Assembly (NCBI GenBank): GCA_949358305.1
Contig: OX442316.1
Span: forward strand, 14,694,001-14,758,000
Length of the DNA: 64,000 nucleotides
DNA from: Strigamia acuminata
Lineage: Eukaryota > Arthropoda > Chilopoda > Geophilomorpha > Linotaeniidae
Direction: 5' to 3'
Part shown: positions 50,001 through 58,814 of the stretch, piece after piece
Layout: each line of letters starts with the position of its first letter
Position numbering within the stretch: the first letter of the stretch is position 1
Notes under the pieces: generated by a model
The model's input: only the letters and a program-made list of their open reading frames with translations
The model's database searches: none
Told to the model about the DNA's origin: nothing
Program-made: the position numbers and the translations under genes

Positions 50001-50009
50001 CAACCATAG
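38049..50009 (+). CDS. Candidate 37-residue microprotein split by an intron carrying an LTR retrotransposon
   Basis: Exon 1 runs 38049-38150 (ATG to CCTATG/GTGAGT). Exon 2 begins after TTTTTTAG at 49998 and stops at 50009, and an AATAAA follows at 50115-50120. The product would be 37 residues: a hydrophobic stretch of about 21 (MAVLLYIFLSSSTVFVIHSV) then a Gly/Arg tail, RLGGGRGRFGFPMVQP. It could be a small membrane protein or a short secreted peptide. Removing the retrotransposon and one target duplication leaves an intron of about 435 bp, normal for this window. I do not recognise a family. It could instead be the leader and tail of a noncoding RNA, so the coding call is tentative. Confidence 0.33.
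38535..39144 (-). repeat. 3' LTR of the Ty3/gypsy element
   Basis: Same 610-bp sequence as the 5' LTR. An AATAAA signal on the minus strand (complement of 38591-38596) can direct polyadenylation. An imperfect inverted repeat around GATATTACGATCGTAG (38758-38791) could fold as a hairpin. The 80-residue open frame inside it is not a gene. Confidence 0.93.
39147..39156 (-). other. Polypurine tract next to the 3' LTR
   Basis: On the minus strand GAGGAGGGGA ends two bases before the 3' LTR. This is the expected position and composition for the plus-strand primer of reverse transcription. Confidence 0.75.
39218..42154 (-). CDS. Extra ORF of the Ty3/gypsy element, function unknown (two exons)
   Basis: It lies between pol and the 3' LTR, where env would be. 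The main exon (39218-41788) is open for 856 codons. An upstream exon (42011-42154) starts MRRNWKQSPDNEEEEMDRDP and ends GNEK/GTAAAA. Splicing to the acceptor CATTCCTCAG/CCGGAA at 41788 keeps the frame, making about 904 residues. The protein has an acidic start, an Arg-rich middle, Ser/Pro/Thr-rich linkers, a helical Ala/Leu-rich stretch around AARVALAAW-type sequence, and a Pro-rich end (ELPPPPPPDVP). I see no signal peptide or membrane anchor, so it does not look like an envelope protein. No family is recognised. Confidence 0.72.
42404..46707 (-). CDS. pol: Pol polyprotein of the Ty3/gypsy element (protease, RT, RNase H, integrase)
   Basis: The frame is open without a stop from the gag stop down to 42404. 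The first ATG is at 46264, giving 1,286 residues from there, and the upstream 440 nt are probably reached by frameshift. Counting from that ATG: aspartic protease with DSGA at about residues 16-19; reverse transcriptase with LDDI in YLDD at about 364-367; RNase H with TDAS near 527. The integrase has a zinc-binding HHCC region (HPLAGHAGVARTLY and CPRCQAC), then the catalytic Asp/Asp/Glu motif, including SDNGPQF and NPVERLNRDIK. The C-terminal tail is acidic, then basic, with no clear chromodomain. All catalytic motifs look intact. Confidence 0.95.
46705..49263 (-). CDS. gag: Gag polyprotein of the Ty3/gypsy element
   Basis: An 852-residue open frame gives the structural polyprotein of the retroelement. 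The first third is rich in Lys, Pro, Glu and Gln and looks disordered. The central region (about residues 460-650) has the helical, tryptophan-containing capsid-like stretch seen in Ty3/gypsy Gag (AWYVEAKLKTWEQFVVAFNS). Near the C-terminus a single zinc knuckle fits CX2CX4HX4C (CNYCNEMGHWRRDC), for RNA packaging. A Lys/Glu-rich tail follows. The frame ends TAA directly after a run of six A, where pol overlaps in the -1 frame. The first ATG follows the LTR by only about 70 bases. Confidence 0.92.
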   Translation of the reverse strand: MQTIEMTKSGKNRNPSTASARRKAMESAKARAEALASPALEKQPPEPTREKTTGKTPVNENHAEKPPEKVPTDKTPASKVPASKAPTNKTPINQRIEGEVEEEEEEESEQSQNGYNLFDNQDNRQSNRVTITHGYNSKKSQIDSCKEAYELARLEGIPYDEEGDPLAQMNMIIRLAKERAEKRALRRGRKSVKRQKTNNQTTDSYDSTRTSDADDESEADSLSSKGINVQGWDSIVNEPVEIQSEFLEAFQQDRRNNKGQQSWAIAQSFATRAGHTSQTPKDPNAEMIRLINQRNHLRNQQGRNRLAMPSLEDIQTVQANVDAANEAERTKIQAANEADREAARQKAQLYGGRKSTILIGQKNGVLTGTAINGIFPPGTQLTESQLNSTTPTLTDPNSTNDNFQRFAPQNGATSPNSGNQYQADPIMEARLRALEERARADSQVNQNRNLRNRPRQNESLLRKYSADQWALEQKDRNIKWSQLRLMRFDGTWRAGNKFLDEVALTISRLGAEPDEMVAKGLPEMLVGEARAWYVEAKLKTWEQFVVAFNSQYGETQKEIRQRVSLMLQASGEELRAYFRRAKSLFNELDTPLDEYAQNVIFEKGLNDTSKKVLRDMNAPTADSFEQLLKFVNDYHEEVDDRYTEALTPEQRTQTQLRIQRIHAKNHDAGRLIQSRSFLNGEIEAAPPKKANDKATSNPIPAPKAYRASTNSDATNLEEGRESEDNNSEQNSGGDTSDSQQEEEILHANMGKEIAPSYRPRMKTANKTEHHNPKSDKPYEKKEFVRRPYPKTDNSTTKPCNYCNEMGHWRRDCPKRKKRKEEKEAAKNDALLEKLTAKFEELTKNWLKQTEKK
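46708..46713 (-). other. Putative -1 ribosomal frameshift site between gag and pol
   Basis: The six T on the plus strand form GAGAAAAAATAA in the mRNA: a run of six A immediately before the gag stop. The pol frame is open through this point in the -1 register and stays open to the protease, without a useful ATG for about 440 nt. Slippage at the A run would fuse Gag to Pol. A downstream stimulatory structure was not checked. Confidence 0.6.
49314..49331 (-). other. Primer-binding site, tRNA-Pro-like
   Basis: Two bases after the 5' LTR the minus strand reads TGGGGGTCTGTCCGGGAT. This complements the 3' end of a typical animal tRNA-Pro (ending ATCCCGGACGAGCCCCCA) except for about three positions in the acceptor stem. 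The primer assignment is inferred from general knowledge of tRNA-Pro. Confidence 0.7.
49334..49943 (-). repeat. 5' LTR of the Ty3/gypsy element
   Basis: Begins TGTGGTGACC and ends GGTTACGACA on the minus strand (TG...CA ends). A TATTTAAA motif near 49731 could be the TATA box of U3. It appears identical to the 3' LTR. Confidence 0.93.
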
Positions 50010-50132
50010 TCTTTTGCCAATCCAGCCAGTGGATTCAACAGTGAAGAGTTTTATTTATTTATTAGAATTTTTGCTTAAATTTATTTTGTATTTTATTTTT
50101 TATTTTTAAAGTGCAATAAAATTAATTTGTCT

Positions 50133-50184
50133 TTTATAGTTTCTTTATGTAGTTTTATTTAAACTACATAAAGAAAACTATAAA
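50133..50184. repeat. Near-perfect 23-bp inverted repeat (hairpin)
   Basis: The arms TTTATAGTTTCTTTATGTAG(TTT) and its complement, with one extra base in the right arm, are separated by a five-base loop (50156-50160). It lies just downstream of the AATAAA of the candidate microprotein gene. It may be a 3'-end structure, a small RNA hairpin or a remnant of a foldback element. Confidence 0.8.
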
Positions 50185-51851
50185 TTGATACTTTTAATGA
50201 AAATTCTTTTGATATTTTATTTACATACTTTACAATAAACAAATAAAAATGGGGAATCTGTATACCCACCCACCATCCCCTTTTTTATACTAAGTCCAAA
50301 CCTATAAAAATTTGGCAGCGATTCGCCTTTTTGATTTTTGGACTTAGAATATTTTTGCGAAGAAATGACATAGCGTATAAAAAATAAAAATAAAATTTTA
50401 TTGAAATAAAAATATACACTTTACATGAAATATTTCCAAATTTTTCCTTAAAAGGAAAATTAAATGGCAAATTAAAGGTTTAAGCGGGTTATAACGGACC
50501 ATTTAAGGATAATCTCGGGTAAACATCCCCTTTGAGATTCCGCCGTTTTACCACACCCCCGGGACCCAGAGTGTGCCACGCTCTGGATCCCTAAAAGGAA
50601 GTCCCACGATGTAAGACTAACCTAAAAGGAACAATTATTAAACAAAAATTAACAGTATGTACAAAATACATAACAATTCCGAAAATATAAAACATTAATA
50701 AAAATTAAATTAAAAGTATAAACATGAGTAATAGCAATTATATAAACAAGGATAAAAATTATAGAAAAATGTGAATGTGAATGTGAATAAAAATTCTTCA
50801 AAGATACGTAGTAATTGTAAATATCGTTTACTGCTTACTCCAAGTTGTTTTTCGGTCGTCGTTATTGGGCCTATTTCAAAAAATGAAAATAAATAACCAA
50901 TAAAAACTTCAGCTAAAGGTATCGGTAATTATAATATAATTTGATAAAAAAACAAGAAACTAAAAAACGCTAAATAAAATGTAAAAAGGTAAAATTCGAG
51001 TAAACTAACCTTAGAACGCCGTGCGCTTCGCCTACAGTCTCTACCGGTAATGAAAAAATAAAGATGCAAAATATCAAACGCCCAGTAAAAATGCAAAGTA
51101 AAAAACTTAAAAAAATTAATAAATTAACAACAAAAGATTGATAACTGAATTATACATTCCGAAATAAAATTACCGGTAGATAAAAAAAAACCTAAAGAAA
51201 CAACACTCGCTCTAGCCGTTCTTAAAAAACAACAAATCTAAACTAAAGCTAACAGCTAAAAAGTAAAACCATAGAGCAAAACTCACCGCAGACCGTTGCG
51301 TGCTTCGCTTCGAGTGAAAACCTCGATGAAAACTTACACAAAACTAAAAATACAAATAAAAATGCTCTATCATCTTATTTGAATATCCAATCAAAAATCC
51401 TAGAAATTTTTCGAAAAAACGTCAGCTTCGTGCGAGTTGTCACCTGGTGATAAAAATTACAACATAAGGCGCAACATAAACATGTAATGACGCTCTAATT
51501 AGAGGATGTAGTCAGCTATAGAACCGAATGGTACCAGGTACCATGCTGGTACTGTGAAGATTGATGACGAGATGTCGGCTGAAATTATTGGTTAACGTGT
51601 AAGTTATATTGTTTTACTCACTCAACTATAGTTTAAGAACAAAAAACCACGGAAACATTGTACAATAGCGAGCGGCCGTGAACAAATATTACATTTTCTT
51701 TGTTGTTGGTGACAAATCCTCCCGCTCCTCGTCCGCCATTGTCAAAACATTATATTTTGCAACTTTTAAAAACGGAAATAAAAATGTATTTATTTTTCCG
51801 AGTCTTTTTGAATCTCATCAAATAAAGTAACCATCGCCAAATTTTATTCGA
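50185..51851. other. AT-rich stretch with hairpins and possible microexons, no confirmed gene
   Basis: A second strong hairpin lies at 50561-50592 (GGGACCCAGAGTGTG against CACGCTCTGGATCCCT). A further inverted pair, CTAAGTCCAAA / TTTGGACTTAG, lies near 50290-50350. On the minus strand three short GC-rich islands, about 31-35 nt each, are bounded by AG and GT: near 51266-51300, 51010-51042 and 50838-50870. At 51741 on the minus strand an ATG begins MADEEREDLSPTTKKM, then a stop or donor. None can be tied to a gene with confidence. Confidence 0.45.
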
Positions 51852-53029
51852 TCAGTATTCGGTATTATACTTTTTATGTTTTTGTTTTGACGATCTGCGA
51901 GCACAAATAAGTGCAACCGCAAATATAAAGAGCGCACAAGCAGCTGGCACCACGATTTTTAAATCAAACAAGTTGAGGACATTTGCAGCTGGGATTGATG
52001 TCATTGATCATTTCGATCGGTGTGACAGTCGCTGAAGCAAAAACTATGTTAATAAACAAACCGGTATCCATTACCATTAGATTATAAACGCGAATCCAAC
52101 CTCCAGTTAAAGTCAATGTGGCAAACGTGTATTCTACTACGGATGGACCGGCGTTGTTTAACGCAGACATTCGAATCGAAGAACGTACCAAGTGGCAGGA
52201 GTTATCACGAATCACCAATCTTTTCTGATCCGGTTTAATGTCACTCGTCGCCATGCACCATTTATTTTGAAACTTGACTCTGCGGTGACAAAATTCAAAA
52301 TGGGACACGTAGCGCTTTTTCAAATGTCCAGCCGAATGGTTATATAAATCGTCCCTCCTTCGATCTATTCTTCCTTGGGAGGAATATCAGCAACTGAAAC
52401 AAAAAATAGTTATTTAAATGTAAACATTTTTTAATTTTTTTTATATATTTGTTTAAATACCTAAGCCTTTAGTTCGTAGTTAGTGTTTTTGATTGTTCAC
52501 TCTCCACCAAGTTCGGTTTGCTCGCTGGAGCTGGTAATAAAAAGAAATATATTTATTCGTTAATTCAAGAAGATTCGATTACATTTAAACTGGATTACAA
52601 ACCGAGGACAATTGAAGTATAAACAACTTGATCCATTCCAAAAAGATTGTTCAATTTGCAGCTGTAATTTCCCGCGTCTTTTGCTTGAATATTTGTGATT
52701 GTCAGAGATACGTACAGATGATCACTTTTATCAACAATCTTTTCCCTCCTGCTCCATTTTCCATCCGGTATTGAAATACCTACGGCATTGTACGGTAACG
52801 TAAGTGTGGACTTTACAGCTGTAGCTGTGATTTCATCAAAAGAGTCGGATTTGACAGGAACTACAAAGAAAAAAAAAATGGCAAAAATGTTCACTTTTTC
52901 GATATTCTACTACTCTTACTGTTGATATCTCCCGGTGATGCAATTAACACTTCCGATTTTGGACCTTCTCCAATTTTAATCGAAGCGGTCACCCAGAATC
53001 TGTATTGATTTTTCTTTTTCAGACCAAAA
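51852..53029 (-). pseudogene. 3' end of a Dscam-like cell-adhesion gene, probably degenerate
   Basis: From the 5' side: an FN3 fragment (52920-53029; NQYRFWVTASIKIGEGPKSE), then an Ig domain (52603-52860; LYVSLTITNIQAKDAGNYSC). A short exon (52508-52530, start APASKPNL) follows, then an FN3-like exon (52101-about 52398; SSIRMSALNNAGPSVVEYTF) and a transmembrane exon (51852-51988; LKIVVPAACALFIFAVALIC then RRSSKQKHKK). The order FN3-Ig-FN3-membrane is that of the Dscam C-terminus. The first Ig cysteine is replaced (LPYNAVG). The second FN3 exon has stops in its first half in all frames I tried, and the 5' side runs straight into satellite DNA. Alternatively it is a divergent member whose exon borders I misread. 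Confidence 0.6.
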
Positions 53030-53058
53030 CTTCCAGCGAAGTGATGTCTCCTTTGGTG

Positions 53059-56000
53059 ACGTGTTTTGGTCGCATTAGGGAGATTTTGCACGAAAAGTGG
53101 TCGCAAAAGGAGTGGTTTTGGTCGCATTAGGGAGGTTTTGCACTCAAAGTGGTCGCAAAAAGGAGTGGTTTTGGTCGCATTAGGGAGGTTTTGCACTCAA
53201 AGTGGTCGCAAAAAGGAGTGTTTTTGGTTGCATTAGGGAGGTTTTGCACTCAAAGTGGTCGCAAAAAGGAGTGTTTTTGGTCGCATTAGGGAGGTTTTGC
53301 ACTCAAAGTGGTCGCAAAAAGGAGTGGTTTTGGTCGCATTAGGGAGGTTTTGCACTCAAAGTGGTCGCAAAAAGGAGTGGTTTTGGTCGCATTAGGGAGG
53401 TTTTGCACTCAAAGTGGTCGCAAAAAGGAGTGTTTTTGGTCGCATTAGGGAGGTTTTGCACTCAAAGTGGTCGCAAAAAGGAGTGGTTTTGGTCGCATTA
53501 GGGAGGTTTTGCACTCAAAGTGGTCGCAAAAAGGAGTGGTTTTGGTCGCATTAGGGAGGTTTTGCACTCAAAGTGGTCGCAAAAAGGAGTGTTTTTGGTC
53601 GCATTAGGGAGGTTTTGCACTCAAAGTGGCTGCAAAAATGAGTGGTTTTGGTCGCATTAGGGAGGTTTTGCACTCAAAGTGGTCCCAAAATGGAGTGTTT
53701 TTGGTCGCATTAGGGAGGTTTTGCACTCAAAGTGGCTGCAAAAACGATTGGTTTTGGTCGCATTAGGGAGGTTTTGCACTCAAAGTGGTCCCAAAATGGA
53801 GTGTTTTTGGTCGCATTAGGGAGGTTTTGCACTCAAAGTGGTCGCAAAAAGGAGTGTTTTTGGTCGCATTAGGGAGGTTTTGCACTCAAAGTGGCTGCAA
53901 AAATGAGTGGTTTTGGTCGCATTAGGGAGGTTTTGCACTCAAAGTGGTCCCAAAATGGAGTGTTTTTGGTCGCATTAGGGAGGTTTTGCACTCAAAGTGG
54001 CTGCAAAAACGAGTGGTTTTGGTCGCATTAGGGAGGTTTTGCACTCAAAGTGGTCCCAAAATGGAGTGTTTTTGGTCGCATTAGGGAGGTTTTGCACTCA
54101 AAGTGGTCGCAAAAAGGAGTGTTTTTGGTCGCATTAGGGAGGTTTTGCACTCAAAGTGGCTGCAAAAATGAGTGGTTTTGGTCGCATTAGGGAGGTTTTG
54201 CACTCAAAGTGGTCCCAAAATGGAGTGTTTTTGGTCGCATTAGGGAGGTTTTGCACTCAAAGTGGCTGCAAAAACGAGTGGTTTTGGTCGCATTAGGGAG
54301 GTTTTGCACTCAAAGTGGTCCCAAAATGGAGTGTTTTTGGTCGCATTAGGGAGGTTTTGCACTCAAAGTGGTCGCAAAAAGGAGTGTTTTTGGTTGCATT
54401 AGGGAGGTTTTGCACTCAAAGTGGCTGCAAAAACGAGTGGTTTTGGTCGCATTAGGGAGGTTTTGCACTCAAAGTGGTCCCAAAATGGAGTGTTTTTGGT
54501 CGCATTAGGGAGGTTTTGCACTCAAAGTGGTCGCAAAAAGGAGTGGTTTTGGTCGCATTAGGGAGGTTTTGCACTCAAAGTGGTCCCAAAATGGAGTGTT
54601 TTTGGTTGCATTAGGGAGGTTTTGCACTCAAAGTGGCTGCAAAAACGAGTGGTTTTGGTCGCATTAGGGAGGTTTTGCACTCAAAGTGGTCCCAAAATGG
54701 AGTGTTTTTGGTCGCATTAGGGAGGTTTTGCACTCAAAGTGGTCGCAAAAAGGAGTGTTTTTGGTCGCATTAGGGAGGTTTTGCACTCAAAGTGGCTGCA
54801 AAAATGAGTGGTTTTGGTCGCATTAGGGAGGTTTTGCACTCAAAGTGGTCCCAAAATGGAGTGTTTTTGGTCGCATTAGGGAGGTTTTGCACTCAAAGTG
54901 GCTGCAAAAACGAGTGGTTTTGGTCGCATTAGGGAGGTTTTGCACTCAAAGTGGTCCCAAAATGGAGTGTTTTTGGTCGCATTAGGGAGGTTTTGCACTC
55001 AAAGTGGTCGCAAAAAGGAGTGTTTTTGGTTGCATTAGGGAGGTTTTGCACTCAAAGTGGCTGCAAAAACGAGTGGTTTTGGTCGCATTAGGGAGGTTTT
55101 GCACTCAAAGTGGTCCCAAAATGGAGTGTTTTTGGTCGCATTAGGGAGGTTTTGCACTCAAAGTGGTCGCAAAAAGGAGTGGTTTTGGTCGCATTAGGGA
55201 GGTTTTGCACTCAAAGTGGTCCCAAAATGGAGTGTTTTTGGTTGCATTAGGGAGGTTTTGCACTCAAAGTGGCTGCAAAAACGAGTGGTTTTGGTCGCAT
55301 TAGGGAGGTTTTGCACTCAAAGTGGTCCCAAAATGGAGTGTTTTTGGTCGCATTAGGGAGGTTTTGCACTCAAAGTGGTCGCAAAAAGGAGTGTTTTTGG
55401 TCGCATTAGGGAGGTTTTGCACTCAAAGTGGTCGCAAAAAGGAGTGTTTTTGGTCGCATTAGGGAGGGTTTGCACTCAAAGTGGTCGCATTAGGGAGGTT
55501 TTGCACTCAAAGTGGTCGCAAAAAGGAGTGTTTTTGGTCGCATTAGGGAGGTTTTGCACTCAAAGTGGTCGCAAAAAGGAGTGTTTTTGGTCGCATTAGA
55601 GAGGTTTTGCATTCAAAGTGGCTGCAAAAATGAGTGGTTTTGGTCGCATTAGGGAGGTTTTGCACTCAAAGTGGTCCCAAAATGGAGTGTTTTTGTTCGC
55701 TTTAGGGAGGTTTTGCACTCAAAGTGGCTGCAAAACGAGTGGTTTTGGTCGCATTAGGGAGGTTTTGCACTCAAAGTGGTCCCAAAATGGAGTGTTTTTG
55801 GTCGCATTAGGGAGGTTTTGCACTCAAAGTGGTCGCAAAAAGGAGTGTTTTTGGTCGCATTAGGGAGGTTTTGCACTCAAAGTGGCTGCAAAAATGAGTG
55901 GTTTTGGTCGCATTAGGGAGGTTTTGCACTCAAAGTGGTCCCAAAATGGAGTGTTTTTGGTCGCATTAGGGAGGTTTTGCACTCAAAGTGGCTGCAAAAA

Positions 56001-56764
56001 CGAGTGGTTTTGGTCGCATTAGGGAGGTTTTGCACTCAAAGTGGTCCCAAAATGGAGTGTTTTTGGTCGCATTAGGGAGGTTTTGCACTCAAAGTGGTCC
56101 CAAAAAGGAGTGTTTTTGGTCGCATTAGGGAGGTTTTGCACTCAAAGTGGCTGCAAAAACGAGTGGTTTTGGTCGCATTAGGGAGGTTTTGCACTCAAAG
56201 TGGTCCCAAAATGGAGTGTTTTTGGTCGCATTAGGGAGGTTTTGCACTCAAAGTGGCTGCAAAAACGATTGGTTTTGGTCGCATTAGGGAGGTTTTGCAC
56301 TCAAAGTGGTCCCAAAATGGAGTGTTTTTGGTCGCATTAGGGAGGTTTTGCACTCAAAGTGGTCGCAAAAAGGAGTGTTTTTGGTCGCATTAGGGAGGTT
56401 TTGCACTCAAAGTGGTCGCAAAAAGGAGTGTTTTTGGTCGCATTAGGGAGGTTTTGCACTCAAAGTGGCTGCAAAAAGGAGTGTTTTTGGTCGCTTTAGG
56501 GAGGTTTTGCACTCAAAGTGGTCGCAAAAAGGAGTGTTTTTGGTCGCATTAGGGAGGTTTTGCACTCAAAGTGGTCGCAAAAAGGAGTGTTTTTGGTCGC
56601 ATTAGGGAGGTTTTGCATTCAAAGTGGCTGCAAAAATGAGTGGTTTTGGTCGCATTAGGGAGGTTTTGCACTCAAAGTGGTCCCAAAATGGAGTGTTTTT
56701 GGTCGCATTAGGGAGGTTTTGCACTCAAAGTGGTCGCAAAAAGGAGTGTTTTTGGTCGCTTCAG
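53059..56764. repeat. Satellite array of about 53-bp monomers with higher-order structure
   Basis: About 69 head-to-tail copies of a 53-54 bp unit share the core GGTCGCATTAGGGAGGTTTT GCACTCAAAGTGG. Three monomer variants differ after AAAGTGG: TCGCAAAAAGGAGTG, CTGCAAAAA(T/C)GAGTGG and TCCCAAAATGGAGTG. From about 53620 they recur as a five-monomer block (CTGC-T, TCCC, CTGC-C, TCCC, TCGC), a higher-order period of about 265 bp. The edges carry the more irregular copies. Open frames across it are artefacts. Confidence 0.95.
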
Positions 56765-58794
56765 CGTTTTATTGTTGGGAGGCGGAGACGTCAATAATGG
56801 CCGCTGATGTTTGAAAACGTCACGGCGGCCGCTTGTAACGTTTTTCAGACGTTAGTATTTCAATTTTATAAAAATGTTTTAAAAAATCATTAGCGTTATT
56901 CAGTAGCTGCATTCAAAAACTAAAATATTTTGGGTTTTACTTCAATTTTAAACTCAAAATGACATCATTTCCTGTTTAAACCCATGTTAAAACTTAAAAT
57001 ACACTTAAACTAAAATTGTTATTTTAATTTTTGAATGCAGCTAGTGTTGTACTTATTGTTTGCTGGAAATTTTAGCTGGTAGTTTTAGATGGAATTTCGA
57101 GTTTGAATCCGTCAAATTCCAAAGTTGGAACTACTTTTTTTCTTTTTTGGACTTCGAACCAAAGTTTAATTGATGTAGTTTGATGTAGTTTAAACTTCCG
57201 TCACGAAATAAGAAGTATAAAAAGTTAACAGAGTTGTAAATATTTATTTTCAGGTTCTATGACCTAGTGAAGTGACGTAACCGAACGGGCCACACGAAAA
57301 TGGAAAAGATCGACTCCAGTCCAACACAGCGAATGCGATTTTCTACCAGATAAGTCAGCGCAATGAGTTTTCACAGCGAAAATACAGGATTAGGCATTAT
57401 GGGGAGGATTTTATACAATTTGATTTTAAAAGTTTATTGATTTTCTAAATTAATTATTATTGTTTATGAAATAATGAGAAAAATGTTGTGTGTCGTTGTT
57501 TATGCGTGCCCAGTACGACGGTGGACATCACTAAACCTATAAACTGAAATTCCATAAAGTCATTATCACGAAGATGGAGTTGCGGAGAAGCCTATCACCA
57601 CTCACCGCTCACCATTATCCAACAAGAAGATTAAGCTCTTAGGAAATGTTATTTTATTTTTGTTTAAACTGAATAATGTAGAGTTGGAAAATAGTTTTAA
57701 ACTCACCAATCAGGTGAGAACTATTAATTGCTAGAAAAGCAAGAGGTATTCAATTCGAGGTAATTGCGTTTTTATAAGATTTGATCTACCGTATTTAGAA
57801 AAAGACTGCAGAAAAAACATGTTCTCTTATCTTTATAGTTTGTAGTGATATTGTACGTAAATGATATAGGATTTTATTGTGAAACTATTATGAAACGTTA
57901 GACAAACGAACCATAGTGTTGGCTGAACGAAGCAGAATATAGAACGGTTAAATTAAAAGAACATTGTGTCATGTGCACCTTGCTCAAGCACTAGTCACTG
58001 GTCAGAAGGACAAAACATTAGATTAAACATGTTTCTAATCATGCAATGAAGTATTGACCAGTTTTTAGTTCTTCATCGTAGTTTAAGGAATGTTGTGGTG
58101 TGAGCTGTGAATTAGCACCTCGTTAAAATCGTGCTTTTTCTTGTGACAATGGATTCACACTTGTACTAGTAATAATCCTTTACCAAGTTATTGTGAATTA
58201 ATATTAATACTAAGATATCATACACAAGGTAAGTTTCCTTTCATTGTTGGGTTACGAGTGATCAATTTCGTTATTTCTGTGTACAGCGTGTAATGAATAG
58301 CCTTGTTGTATTGTAATGCACAGAGTAGCTGTAAAATAATTTTAATGTATCATTCTGAAATGATTGGGTATATTTTAAGATTAAAGTGAATTTAAACGAA
58401 CTTTATAGTACTGGCCTGCTTTGGTATTGTTTGTTTAGGTTGGTGTGGATTGATGTCAAAGGTAATGCTAAATGTGCTATTACACTTTTTCTTGAATATA
58501 CTGTACCATCATTATGCTCGTTTATATCTATGTACTTCACCGTTGTATTTCTTTCTGTTGCTTATTACTGTACTGTATCGTTGTTTCCTTCTGTTCCTTG
58601 TCACTGTTGTTTCGCGTTATATTCATTTGTTCTTTGTCACTGTTGTTTCGCGTTATTTTTGTTTGTTACTTCTCAATGTAGCCGTGAAGTATCCGTCCTT
58701 TCGTTTGTCTGTGGATATTGACCTAACAGGTATCATTCTTTAACTAGTGAGTGTTCTGTTGTGTTCTGTAATGAAGAGGTATTTTAATGCAGCG
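56765..58794. other. Repeat-flanking region without a recognised gene
   Basis: AT-rich sequence. Isolated splice-like signals occur (for example TTATTTTCAG/GTTC at about 57254), but no family-like peptide. A short imperfect repeat of TTCTTTGTCACTGTTGTTTCGCGTTA is duplicated at about 58596-58660. The open frames of 97-111 residues there are low-complexity. Confidence 0.5.
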
Positions 58795-58814
58795 AGTTGC
58801 TGGAATTGAAATCA

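Noticed and set aside
55375-55863. Repeated peptide frames in the 53-bp satellite
   Set aside because: They follow the monomer, break with each length variant and have no splice or start context.
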